Positions 53,090 to 63,447 of a stretch of DNA of 64,000 nt are shown here, piece by piece (the stretch's first letter is position 1; every line of letters begins with the position of its first letter). The translations under genes and the position numbers were made by a program. The notes beneath the pieces are model-generated. The model ran no database searches. It was not told where the DNA came from and was given only the letters and a program-made list of their open reading frames with translations. The DNA is taken from positions 186,001 to 250,000 of the forward strand of contig JAHBBC010000022.1 of NCBI GenBank assembly GCA_019915015.1. Direction: 5' to 3'. The stretch is from Auriscalpium vulgare. Lineage: Eukaryota; Basidiomycota; Agaricomycetes; Russulales; Auriscalpiaceae.

Positions 53090-54137
53090 TCATATACCAC
53101 TGTAGAGCCTGTAGTATCCCGGGAGAGCATGCGCAGCCGACAGCCAGACCTGTGCAACCCGAGTCAGCAATATTACTCCAGCTTGGACTGCCCAGACTCA
53201 CATTATACCAGTAAAATGACACCTGATCTTCTGGAATGGACGTGCGTCCTAGGAAGCGGACGCCCACGAACGTAGCCAGGGCTATGAAGGTACACCCAGC
53301 TACGACGTCAAGGTGCCACAGGAGAGAAAGTCCGGTCGACCAAAGGAGGAGCGGGATGATGACGGTGTAGCGTGCAATTGACGGGAGAACGAGCGGGATT
53401 GTCTGGCGGCCAATGGCCCCATCGCCGTCCCGGTCCTGGAAGTCTTGCGCCTGGATAGTCGTCGCAAATATCCCTGCGCTGATGGCGATTGCCAGTATGC
53501 CGACGCCGTCCAACGTGTGGCGGTCGGATCCTAAAGCGCGCCATTAGGAAGACGCTCGGCTTGCGCGGTCACGACATAACACGTACCTGCAACGAGCGTG
53601 GAGCCAGCTTCGAACGACGCAAAGCCTCCTGCGTTGACGAGATTCCGCACGATCCAGTGGCCCGCATGGGCCCCCATCTCGTTGTAGATCACCGTCAATG
53701 CGACGAGCGAAATGCTGGCGTAGACGACCTCTACACTGTAGAAGGCAGAGTATATCCAGCACACCGGGACCAGAAGCCACCGCAGGATGAGCGCACCGCG
53801 GAGCGTCATGCGTCCCGACGGGAGCGGCCTATCGCTCTTGTTCATCCCGTCTTCATCCTCGGAGAGCGTCTGGTTCGACACGCAGAACTGGAGGAGGTGC
53901 AGCCAAATCCACGCTACGACATGAACCAGGCGGCTCAGTTCAAAGTCGGTGGCGGCAGCCATCGCGAAGAACGTCTGTGAAACGCGGTGAGCGACCTGCT
54001 CACGAAGTAATCGTGAAGAAACGTACGACAGGGATCAACGTTGTCTTTATGTCGGATTTTGTGAACAGGAAGCCAGTAACGACGGCATCGCGGATGAACT
54101 GTGGGAGAATGTTCGCTCTCTGTACTTTGGTCGCCAT
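53090..54137 (-). CDS. UbiA-family prenyltransferase-like membrane protein, 4 exons
   Basis: Exons 54137-54027, 53974-53587, 53530-53202 and 53149-53090; introns of 52, 56 and 52 bp; 295 residues. It starts MATKVQRANI. FLFTKSDIKTTLIPV spans the first splice area. WIWLHLLQFCVSNQTLSEDE is followed by DGMNKSDRP at about residues 58-87, the first Asp-rich/N...D motif. The second is QDFQDRDGDGAIGR at about 194-207. Several hydrophobic helices lie between (TVIIPLLLWSTGLSLLWHL; CTFIALATFVGVRFLG). The C-terminus YWYNVWLSAAHALPGYY is typical of the fungal family. UbiA enzymes transfer isoprenoid chains or cyclise terpenes in membranes, using Mg2+ bound at these Asp motifs; the substrate here is unknown. 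No biosynthetic cluster partners are visible nearby. Confidence 0.85.
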
Positions 54138-56026
54138 CTGGATGTCTGTCAGAAAATAACTCGGGATCGTCAGCTTTTATACATATAGCAGGGCCTTTCA
54201 ATTGCTACAGAAAACGCACCTCATGGATTTACTGCAGCATTTCTGCGGGAAAACACAAATATTTCCAGCGCGCGGTTCAACTTGATGCAGGTGAATATTC
54301 GGTTAGGCGCTCACAGCAGCACCGACGCGACGGCCCTATACTCCTTCTGTACTCACTGGTACTCACTGTTGACAAAGACACATACGATGGAAACGCCTGC
54401 GGCCCTAAGTTGCGGTCTCCTTGTCCTTGCGGATCGCCCAGACCGGTCGAAAACGTGGCTAAGTCCATGTCGCTGCTGTTCATCAGCAGCGCAATATTGA
54501 TTTTATAGAGCTGATGAATCTTGCTGTACTCACTCTTGACAAATACACTCTACGATAGACTGCGGAAAGCGAGGAATCAATTTGCGCCCCTTTAACACCA
54601 CAAGCCTCTAGAGCTTGGACTCACCACGATATGAATGTATAGAGTCGGGAGAAATTGCTGTACGTACTCTTGAAATAGAGAAAATTTCACCAGAGTGAGG
54701 GCTCCGGCAGTTCCGACTCGGGCATGTGTTAACTATGTGCGCGCTCCGAGTCGGACAGAAGGCCCGGTGCAGGTGGGTTCGGCCGGTCTACGATAGCTTA
54801 AAAGTCAAACGTACATGCGCCAAAAATGCACTATCTTGTAGCCAGCACGTCGTAGAAAGCTGGAATTGTTTTTGATGAGTGTGGAGAGTGAGCGCGTTAG
54901 TCTCCGCGGCTGACTTTTGACAGCTGATACATAGTCAATCTAAAGAGCGTGCTGTCGTCTCCGCGCGTCCGTGGCCGCATTGGGTAAACCCAGTAGTACA
55001 GGATGTCGTGAGAAGAGCGCCGATGATCGAGAGCTAAAGAACGCTGGTGTGAACATGAAGAGAGTTTCGAGTGATGCTATCGTTCTGGTCAACCAGAGCG
55101 CGAGGTTTTACGAGCGATATGGGACAAACTTGAGCTCCGTCGATAACGTCCATCGGCAAACCCGACAAGAACGAGGCCATTGTGACGCCTCATGTCCCTT
55201 CCGGAGTAGCGCATGACGCCTGGTCGACGACCTGACGTTTTCATCATTATTGCCATTGAATATGGGTATTGCCATTGATTATGAGCGTCATTGGGCATTG
55301 TGATTCAGAGAACCAAATTCTAGAACTACAGCGCCGCTGCTACTACTGTAAGTAGATACAAGACGAAGCAGGGCTACTGTATACATACCCACGAGAGACA
55401 CTCCTCAACTAGCGCGTGCAATGGCGCTTGGCAACACGACTAACGACGAAGCGGGTTGACGAGGTGTTAGTACACTCGGGGTTGCGCGAGCCGCGTGTAA
55501 TGGAGTTGCGGGCGAGAGGTGACGGAGCGCAGTCGGCGCGTAGCTGCCTCTGGCGAGTAGCCTGCAAGGCGATTTAGATCGCCAGTTAAACCTGGATATG
55601 CGCATATATAACTCACCTGCCAACTGCTCCGACTCCCCGAGGCGCATTACCAGCGCCGGCTTGCTACTCGCGCTACTCGCGCCCACGTTGACGCACGTCC
55701 ACCGATTTCCGTGCGCGCACGCGATGCGGCATTGCGTTCCCGTCAGCAAAACGGCGGTTGTTTTACCAGGAAGCCGGAGAGATTCTTGAGCAATAAGTTG
55801 GCAATAAGTTAGAACGAGCGGCTGATAGCGAGAACAAGGGGTATGACTCGACAGCGGAGGCGGCAGCGAGGAGCAAGCGGTAGCGGAAGCGAAGGGCAAG
55901 CTTGTAAACGATTTTCAATTGCAGGGAGATGTAGGCGAGAAGAGAGCGGGGGATGAGGGGGGAAAGAGAAGGCGATGTTGGCCGCTGGCGACGGACGTGT
56001 GCACCAAGCCGGAATCCGGCCCGGCC
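54138..56026. other. Intergenic region without a recognised gene
   Basis: Contains a loosely repeated TACTCACTSTTGACAAA motif at about 54355, 54530 and (weaker) 54665. Open frames at 55405-55899 lack any feature I can use. Confidence 0.4.
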
Positions 56027-57125
56027 GGCATCGCGGCGGCGGCGACGTCTCTCCTCCGAGCGAGTCACAACCGTTCACTTGACTCTGACTCGTCGGTTAG
56101 ACTCTATACACTCTCCGGAGATCTTCCTCTGCAGCATCCATCCACTGGCAGCTGCCGTCGCGCTGTGCTCTCTGTCTAGATCTTCGCCGTCCAATCACCT
56201 AGTCGCCTCGGTCATTTCAAGTCCTGGGGGGTTGGGTTTACAGCGCTGAGGCTGCGAGCACTAGTCACTGCAACCGCCATGGACTCCAACACAGAACAGC
56301 AGGGCGCAAGGCTACCGACACAGACAAATCTGTTCGGCCGATAACGTGACATAGATGCGCCTAGGTGAGTGCTACGTCGCTTCTCTGTCTTTCTCTCGTT
56401 GACGAAACGTTCCAGGAACCGCGATAAATTTCATGACCCTCTTTGCCTCTCTCTGGTCCGGTTCTACCACCTCGCCATCGTCATTCAAGGAACCTGTTCT
56501 CCTACCTCGCCAACGAGATACAAGAACTTTCCCCCGCCATACGCCCGCACTCAAATCCCGGCGATAACTGCGCGGCACATCCGTCAAGTCGACAGAACTC
56601 GTCACCGCCGCGCGACGATCAATTGTTCTCCTCCTTGGTACACGGCGAACGCTTCAGCCAAGGGCACTGGCGCACGTTCAACTCCTCTGGCGTCGACACG
56701 TCAGCGTCGTATATATGCGGTGGAGGAAAGAAGACATGCGACGGACCGATCGTGCGCTCATCGACGGGCACTGGCAGGGCATTAGCGAAGGACGCTAGGA
56801 CGGCGAGGGTAGCGAGTGCGGTGAAAGAGAGAAATCTCATGGTGGATCGTGTTGGTAGAGGCTGGCTGGCGGCTGAACAGCGGTGAGCACGTCTCTTTAT
56901 ACCTCTTGCCCTCCAGAACGACTTCTGATCGTCGTCCATGTCTGACGCATACCTGGGCATCCTGCTCCGGTGTACACAGCATGCGCGCGCCCACGCCCGT
57001 CAAAGTTGCCCGCTCGAGCGCTAATTGGGGGTACCCTCGCACGTAGAGTGGATGTGAGCATGGGCCATCCTCTCGCCATTGCGCAGCGCTGACTCCTCGA
57101 AGCTGCTAGGATTGCCCGCGTGTTC
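56027..57125. repeat. Segmental duplication copy 2 (small secreted protein unit)
   Basis: Counterpart of 51095-52200, carrying small secreted-protein gene 2. Confidence 0.8.
56619..56840 (-). CDS. Small secreted protein 2 (73 aa)
   Basis: Minus strand, ATG at 56840. A good signal peptide (MRFLSFTALATLAVLASFANA, split here as MRFLSFTALATLAVLAS then FANA) has probable cleavage after ALP or ANA, then DERTIGPSHVFFPPP, STPEELNVRQCPWLKR and a lysine/glutamate-rich end. Two cysteines in the mature part. No domain known; small secreted proteins of this size are common in agaricomycetes and often lineage-specific. Paralogue of the gene at 51717-51908 and of the fragment at 58744-58852. Confidence 0.65.
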   Translation of the reverse strand: MRFLSFTALATLAVLASFANALPVPVDERTIGPSHVFFPPPHIYDADVSTPEELNVRQCPWLKRSPCTKEENN

Positions 57126-57574
57126 AAGGTCCACGTCTTCGAGCTTGTGGCTAGTTCAGTACGGCCACGCCTTCCACCATCGAGAACGTCGAGCGTTGTC
57201 GACTATCCATCATCAGTCAGTCCCACGGTGGTCCCATCACAAAGCGGCAAGCCCACGGTCTGTTTGCGGCCTCCAACGTCGCTCTTCAAGACAGCTCACT
57301 CGCACGTAGCGTCGATTCCGCGGCTCACGCATGTCGCTCGCTCTTAAAGCGTGTTGTCGAAGATCCGGTACCACGAAGACACCGGCGCAAGGTCCGAAGA
57401 GTGTCGCGCATCCAGGCGTATGCCGCCAGTCCCACCAAATCCATGCTCGCCATACTCGAGACGACGCTGTAGCCGAACACTCGCCACCATCCGCACATCG
57501 ACAAACCACACAGAGCAATTGGCGCACCGACGCGCTCGGCTCGTCATCCCTTAATCCTCCAGCCACGCCTTCCG
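57126..57574. other. Intergenic region
   Basis: Open frames on both strands but no domain or splice support. Confidence 0.35.
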
Positions 57575-57805
57575 TCAGTTCTGACGCCGCCGACCCCCAG
57601 TCGGAAAGACGCTGGCTTTAGCCAAGGCGCTACGCATCCGCGGCCGTCCAACTCCTCTGCATGCCCCGCATCTGGTAACTCCGTTAGCATTGGCGTTCGG
57701 CGACCATACAGCATGAGCCGATCCGGCAGCAGGCTCGGGGAGCGCGTGCGCGCCAGCAGCGAAGGCCACTAGGGTCGCGAGGACGTTCAAGAGACGGAAA
57801 TGCAT
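57575..57805 (-). CDS. Small secreted protein 3 (76 aa)
   Basis: Minus strand, ATG at 57805. MHFRLLNVLATLVAF, AAGAHALPEPA gives a strong signal-peptide look with cleavage near AHA or ALP. The mature part has RCGACRG and a basic C-terminus. The signal-peptide region resembles that of small gene 2 (LATLAV...ALP), but the mature part does not, so common descent is possible, not shown. An intron near the C-terminus cannot be excluded. Confidence 0.45.
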   Translation of the reverse strand: MHFRLLNVLATLVAFAAGAHALPEPAAGSAHAVWSPNANANGVTRCGACRGVGRPRMRSALAKASVFPTGGRRRQN

Positions 57806-58337
57806 GGCTAAATGGCGAAGGCGTGAGTGCTCTTGTTCGCTGTCGAGACTGGCGGTGCGTGCGCGATTCATATGCTGCGTGGTGTGGGTTGCTGATCATG
57901 CTTCGCTCAGGCTTCCTGGATCTGGGGTCAGTCGCGGCAAAGCTGGCATTTGACGTCAGGCGCGTGTCTACAACGCGGCCGAAGAGAAGAGCTCTTTCGG
58001 TGATAAGGGCGTGCAGTCATCGTTTGTCGGTCACGTTCTAACTTATCAGCAAGTATGTCGGTGTCTTCCTATTCATGGACTAACAGCTGATCGACGCTCC
58101 TTGGCAGGTTTGGCAGCCCGAGGACACCACTAAGGAAACGCCGTACCCTCGGTGTCGCTGGCCGTGTCCACGTCGGCTACAACGAGGGCACACCCACCCC
58201 TTGATGGAAGTAATCCCTCTATACGGGCCGACGTCTGTCCCAGGACGTCGAGCGGCCGTTATAGTGGTGGTTTCACGACAGCCTCATCTCTATCAGCCCA
58301 CCGCACGCCTCCCATACTCTACGACCCCTCCGCAAGA
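57806..58337. other. Intergenic region
   Basis: No gene supported. Confidence 0.35.
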
Positions 58338-58505
58338 TTACTTACCTCCCTTCGGAGGGTTGAAGGCGTCCTGTGGACCAACGGGCGCGGGGAGCCCCTG
58401 CATGAACGCAGCGAGCGCGCAGATGATGAACGCGGAGAGGTGCAGCAACCGCTTCGGGCAACCCTCCGGCGCGTCGTCAGTCTTTGATGTGCCGCCAGTC
58501 GCCAT
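58338..58505 (-). CDS. Possible small membrane or secreted protein (unrecognised)
   Basis: Minus strand, ATG at 58505 (MATGGTSKTDDAPEG). A hydrophobic segment LLHLSAFIICALAAFMQGLP is followed by APVGPQDAFNPPKGG. A donor-like GGTAAGT lies just before the in-frame TAA at 58340-58338, so the gene may continue past an intron whose acceptor I could not fix. The hydrophobic stretch followed by LPAP resembles the neighbouring small secreted genes. Confidence 0.35.
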   Translation of the reverse strand: MATGGTSKTDDAPEGCPKRLLHLSAFIICALAAFMQGLPAPVGPQDAFNPPKGGK

Positions 58506-58743
58506 GTTGCTAGGTTGTCTTCGGACGCTGTAGCGCCCGCTCGTCTAGGGTGAGTCTCAAGCAGGCCGGTGAGTCTCATCTTCCCGCTTGCTCTTGCTTT
58601 CCTAACGCCTTGAAAAGACTAGTTACATAGCACCGGTATTCCTCAAGACCCGGCCTCTACTCATCCACTTCCTCACGCATGGCATTGAAGATTCGCTCCT
58701 CGTCTTGCGTCTGCGGCTAATCCTCATGGGAGCACGGCCCGCG

Positions 58744-58852
58744 CTACAGCAAGGGACACTGGCGAAAGGTCAACTGCTCTGGCGTAGACAGGTCAGCCTC
58801 TGTATCCGGGACGGGAGGAAGAAGATAGACGGTGAACCGATCGTTGCGTGAA
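58744..58852 (-). pseudogene. Small secreted protein fragment (third paralogue)
   Basis: The minus strand reads RFTVYLLPPVPDTEADLSTP then EQLTFRQCPLL and a stop at 58746-58744, aligning with IGPSHVFFPPPHIYDADVSTPEELNVRQCPWL of small gene 2 (shown in part). No start codon or signal peptide is found upstream in frame, so it is a fragment, or the 5' part is in an exon I could not find. Confidence 0.5.
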
Positions 58853-60057
58853 GTTACCGACGCATATGATGTACTTATCTCTCCGACTTCTGAAGGGCAT
58901 GCCAGCGCAACATATCTCAAGATACACGGCCCCGCAGGGAGACGCCATGATGCCCCTGTCTCTTCAATCTGACATCCACGAACAGATCATCATGTTTGTT
59001 TACATTATCTTGCAGTCCCACTCTCCGCGTGCGGCAGTGGGCGAGAACTCGGCCCCTGTAGGCTGTAGCGCCGTGCTTGCTCTTCCGTCATCTTCGTGCC
59101 TGAGCGACCTGGAGTTGCGCGTGGGGCACGTCGTTATCGCTCTAGAAGGCCAATTGCCCAATCTACGCCACGCGCAGTTTGACATTTCCTGCAAGCACTG
59201 GAAGGCGTGAACGCGGGTCCAGTTCATGAATTGTCTATCCAGTGCGTCGCTCGAGATTCCCTTGGGTCGAGGGCTGACGCGAACTGACAGCGCGCGCGAC
59301 ACGTTGATTGGACCTTATGAGTGTACGTGCTCGTCTTCTCTGGTGCATCTGATATTTATGCTCACTCTCTAAGGCAGGTTGAGTTTCGATAGACCCTGTC
59401 GTCTGTATGTCAAAATAAACGCCGGATTTGATCCACCGTTGCGTAGAGCACTGCGCTTGAATCGTGGCTCTCACAGGCTTTCATGTGCGCAGCCCAACCG
59501 ACAGGAACGATTGGATTAGGGGTTTACGCTGCTCGCTATATGCAGGCGCCCGTCATGGCGACGCTGCGCGCGGCCTCCGCCATTCCCAAAGACTTCACAT
59601 TCTTACACCTCACCGATCAACTTAGAACTGATAATGCAGCGCCAGCATCTTATGCGGCTGCGCACTGTCTTCCACGGTAATAACGATTGTGGAGCTGCTG
59701 TGCTTCGTATGACGGGACATCGGACTCGATTGGATGAAGTTGCTCTAGACGCAGGCGACCAAACTTTCTATCAGGCGCCTGCGCGGGTAAATGCAGCTCG
59801 GTGACATCGAATCGCCTGGATGCCATCATCAACGAGTCGGGTTTGTTCCCATGATCTGCACAAGAATCATCCGAGCTTCTTTTCTTGTTCGTAGCACGAG
59901 AAACATGCTGACATCTCGCTGTAGAGCTCGCAATGAGATCATGACCTATGCCGTTCTGCGTCTGCATCATCTTGCGGACGTTATATGAGGCCTTTGGCAA
60001 CGCGTTTCCAGGTTACTTCCGCTCCCTTCTGTTCCTCGTCTTACTCGCAGTATCAGC
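58853..60057. other. Intergenic region
   Basis: No supportable gene. Some frames of 65-120 codons lack features. Confidence 0.35.
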
Positions 60058-61716
60058 ATGCCCCTAGAAAATCCCGGCGTGCCTCTGCCCATCAAATTCA
60101 TTCAAGCATGTAAGCCTGGTCTTCTTCAGCATTGTCGTTTTCTGACCACGCTCAGTGGATATTGGCAAGCAATCCCGCGCAGGCGCTCTTGGACTGCTAG
60201 CCTATGATCACTGTGCGCTGTTCCTCAATATGTCAGGCTAGCCACCACCATGACAGTACCATACTTTTTCCGAGCAGTTATCACTATCGATGCGGAGGTA
60301 CTTACTCCGAACCCCTCAATTCCTATCTGCGAGAGCTCACCAGTCGGGTTCCTCAGGTCGCATTCGTGTGGAAACAGAGAAAGTGCAGCTGGAGCTTTTG
60401 TATCTACGTATTTGTGAGTTTTCTCTTCTTCCCAGCTTAGCGTGCGCGTACTTATAGGTTTTGGTGTACAGAATAGGTTCTTCCCGATCATTTGGCTTAT
60501 GCTGGATACAAGTGCGTACAATGTATCGTACGTTTCGAACTGTACGAGTTGATCATATTTCGTGGCTTGACAGTCCCTATGGCGAAGGGTGGTATCGTAT
60601 CCTCCACGGTCCGTGCTCCATGCCTCGTTCCTCGTTCCTCACACTCATTCTGCATGTCATGATGCAGGTGTTAGTTCCGGATCATACGCGCTATCTACAA
60701 TATCCCCTCTCACGGACTCTTTCAACAGGTGCATCGTATACCTCAGCGCGGATGACATCGTCACGCTCCTCGTGACAATCGGCGTCCAGCGTGAGCTCCA
60801 CTTGTGGTTTGAGTTCAATTTGACGCTGATATCGCGACGAGTCATTCTGCAGATGCGGGTATACGCGCTCTACTCACTGAATAAGCGCCTGCGCTACGCC
60901 CTCCTGTTTGCCTGTATCGCCGAGTTCATTGCCATGGTGGCCCTCGTTGGCACGACAATGGCGCACATATCCCGTACGTCCGATCCATTCCGACTGAGCG
61001 TCTCATCTCACGCGCTTTGTAGGCCTCACAACGGTGTCGACGCCGACGGGGTGCCACTATTTCGGCATCATCAGTATCTCCGCCATGTTCTGGGTCCCCG
61101 CGCTCGTGGTCGAGCCTGTGCTCTGCGCGCTTGTCATCTGGAAAGCGTGGGGAAGCGAGCTGGCGGAGCGGATGGGGCTCCGGCGCCGCAAATCCAAGGA
61201 CGGGCCCGACACGCCGCCCATGATGCGCTCCATGGCGCGCGACAGGTGCGCAGTTCGCCCTGGATTGAATTCTAGGGGCGATACTGATTCAAGCCCAGTG
61301 TTGTTTACTTTATAGGGTGCGTATTTATCTGGGCTCGCGCTCCGCAGACTGGGTGACTGATGTGCCCGGCGCAGGACGTATTCCGTGCTGCTGGTGAACA
61401 CGATCATCTGGGCGCACTTCAACGAGTTCATCAACATCATCATGCCGTGCGCTTATTTGTATCCTGCGAGGCGCTTAAATTGATGCGGTCTGTATGCCAG
61501 GTGGTCGTGCGCGCTCCCATCCCTCCTCGGGTCGCGGATGTTCCTACACATGCGCGAGCTCATGATCTCAGGAAGTGGGTCCATCACGCTGGGGTTGGAG
61601 ACTTTTGAAGCGGCCGGTGATAAAGGGCCGTCGACGAGTATCTCTGGCAGGAACAGAGAAGGGCCGCTGGAATTTTCGCCGCAGTCGGTGTCGCTTGGGT
61701 CGACACTGGAGGTCTA
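60058..61716 (+). CDS. DUF6533-type multi-pass membrane protein
   Basis: Clear exons: 60058-60109 (MPLENPGVPLPIKFIQA), 60156-60212 (LLAYDH), 60278-60297 (ITIDAE), 60357-60413 (VAFVWKQRKCSW) and 60472-60511 (NRFFPIIWLMLDT). Then a stretch at about 60730-60965 with LWFEFNLTLIS, ILQMRVYALYSLNKRL and LLFACIAEFIAMVALVG. Next, from about 61028, comes TPTGCHYFGIISISAMFWVP and a basic tail. Then YSVLLVNTIIWAHFNEFINI and finally LPSLLGSRMFLHMRELMISG, with TAG at 61714-61716. YDH(L/F)ITIDAEV and (L)GSRM..(N/H)MRE are signatures of DUF6533, a large agaricomycete family of about seven-helix proteins of unknown function. Exon boundaries between 60512 and 60730 are unresolved: the straightforward splice runs into a stop. 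Confidence 0.75.
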
Positions 61717-62672
61717 GCTGTGTGTGTGATACAATCTTTATTGTTGGGCTAATGAAATTATATTGTACATGCTAGGACAATGATATGACATGACTGTTGA
61801 TTCGGTGGAGTTTGAGGGAACAAATGCGAGCCGGAGCGACGCGGCTCACCCGAGGAAAGGTGAATAGGGTGTGCAAATAGGGGCCGAGTCATCTCTTGCC
61901 GTGGCCACCATGTCCATCGAGCCCAATACTACATGAGCGGCATTGACAGCATCATCATCGAAAAAGCCCTATATAACGACAGGTTCCCCGAGGTATAATC
62001 ACATCGTAACTCATCATATCCAATCGACATATCGCGCGCGCTTCGTGAGTGCATAAGCCATCAACACCAGCGCAATATTGCAGAAATCGCACCGGATAAG
62101 CTACACGATCCACCCACATCACAACCCCTTACGCACTCGTCGCAGCCCCTCGAACGCCTGTAGAGCCTCACTCGACGAGGATCGGGTCACCGATACCTCC
62201 CGCAGCCCGGGAAGCGTGCCCTCGTCTACCAGCACGGCGACGAGGTACCCGACGCGGAGTTCCACCATGAGCGTCCTTTTCGCTTTCATTTCCTCTTACT
62301 CGCGTTGTCCGCAGCGTCGATCCCGAGCACCGCGCGCACGACGAGACAATCAAAGCCACCGATAACTCATTGCTCCAGACGTCCCCTTCAAAAACCAATA
62401 CAAAAGAAAGCAAAAAATGCGGTAATGTACTCGTAGCCTGCAAATGCGGATAACTCCAGTGCGCGGCATTCAGAATCCCTCTAATCAATACAATGCGGTA
62501 GTCATGGTCAAGTCGTGATGTCGTGTGATGGATGGGCGCGAGAGTCTAGATCTGCGCGCGATTCGTCGTGAGTCGGAGGCGGAGCGTGGGCGTGTATGCG
62601 GGACACTCACGATGGGCAGTGTTACGAGCTAACAGGACGCGCTGCCTGGCACTGCGTGCGGGCGGTGTGCGC
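61717..62672. other. Region with a possible unrecognised plus-strand gene
   Basis: ATG at 61933 opens MSGIDSIIIEKALYNDRFPE, followed by a donor GTATAA and an acceptor TTGCAG near 62080. Further on, a different frame reads YLPQPGKRALVYQHGDEVPD, then a 40-60-bp intron-like break, then VDPEHRAHDETIKATDNS. These look coding but do not assemble into one model. No family recognised. Confidence 0.25.
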
Positions 62673-62792
62673 TCAGGCAACGACGCAGCCGGCGGAGCCA
62701 CCGGAACCGCCGGTCTCGGCCTCGACGGGGGTCGCGCTGGGAGCCGCCTCGACGGGCGCGGCGGGGAAGAAATACTGGAGGAAGGAGTCCAT
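62673..62792 (-). CDS. Lipopeptide mating pheromone precursor-like protein (39 aa)
   Basis: Minus strand, ATG at 62792-62790, TGA at 62675-62673. The 39-residue protein starts MDSFLQYFFPAAPVEA and ends GGSGGSAGCVVA. Basidiomycete pheromone precursors are typically 30-100 residues, begin MD.F, have an Ala/Pro/Glu-rich leader and end in a CaaX box, very often CVVA or CVIA, which is farnesylated, trimmed and carboxymethylated. The usual charged cleavage pair (ER, EH, EK) before the mature peptide is not present; VEAET about a dozen residues from the Cys is the nearest candidate. TATAAATA lies about 100 bp upstream. No STE3-type receptor gene is in the window. Alternative: another short prenylated peptide. 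Confidence 0.6.
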   Translation of the reverse strand: MDSFLQYFFPAAPVEAAPSATPVEAETGGSGGSAGCVVA

Positions 62793-62885
62793 TGCGAGTG
62801 AAGAGTGAGGGCGGGTGAGAAGAAGAGGCGGTGGATATGTTGATGAAGGCGAAGAACCTGCTGGACATAGTTGAGCATGACGAGG

Positions 62886-62893
62886 TATTTATA
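62886..62893 (-). promoter_or_regulatory. TATA box of the pheromone-precursor-like gene
   Basis: TATAAATA on the minus strand about 95-105 bp upstream of the ATG at 62792; one of very few clear TATA boxes outside the transposons, consistent with a strongly expressed short gene. Confidence 0.5.
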
Positions 62894-63447
62894 CGTCGCT
62901 GGCTGCGGTGGATGCGTTGGCGTCGGGCTCTGGTTCTCTGCGCGGGTCCTCAGAAGACAATAAGGCAGCGGAGCTCGGACGCTGCTACTTTGCTGGTCGC
63001 GGCCCGACGAACAAGGTGACGTTACATTGACTTTGAGACAGCCGGTGTGGAACAATTAGCAGTTTCACTGTGCCTGCTTTGAGCCTCCTTGTTGGTCTGT
63101 GCAGTGATGTTAAAAGCATACCACGTATCGGGCTTATTGTTTTCCTGAAAATTGCGGTATCGACGATCTTGAAAGGCATGAGCAATGTGATGTCTGGAAC
63201 AGAGGCCAACCGTGCGTGCCTTATGTTCTACTTTGCTTTGTTCGTCTTGAGAGTCAGTTTCGGATGCGTTCGCGGTCCGAGATAAACTTTCAGTGTCAGA
63301 TGTTTGAGATTGAGTCAGCTGTAGAGCGGTCGATGCGGCTATTGCGGTATAGCGGACGTCTTTTTCATGTGAATGTAGGCATGCGCGCCTGCAGCGCGTG
63401 TGCTGTGTCAGTAATCGGACATCTCGGCCTGGGTGAAGCTGACGCAC
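62894..63447. other. Region downstream of BTB gene 3
   Basis: Minus-strand frame beyond the BTB homology continues open to 63022 with no similarity to the other BTB C-termini; likely 3' untranslated or decayed. No independent gene seen. Confidence 0.35.

Noticed and set aside
62078..62365. Plus-strand 95-codon frame near 62.1 kb
   Set aside because: Only part of it looks coding and it changes frame without an acceptable intron; mentioned as a possible gene region, not as a CDS.
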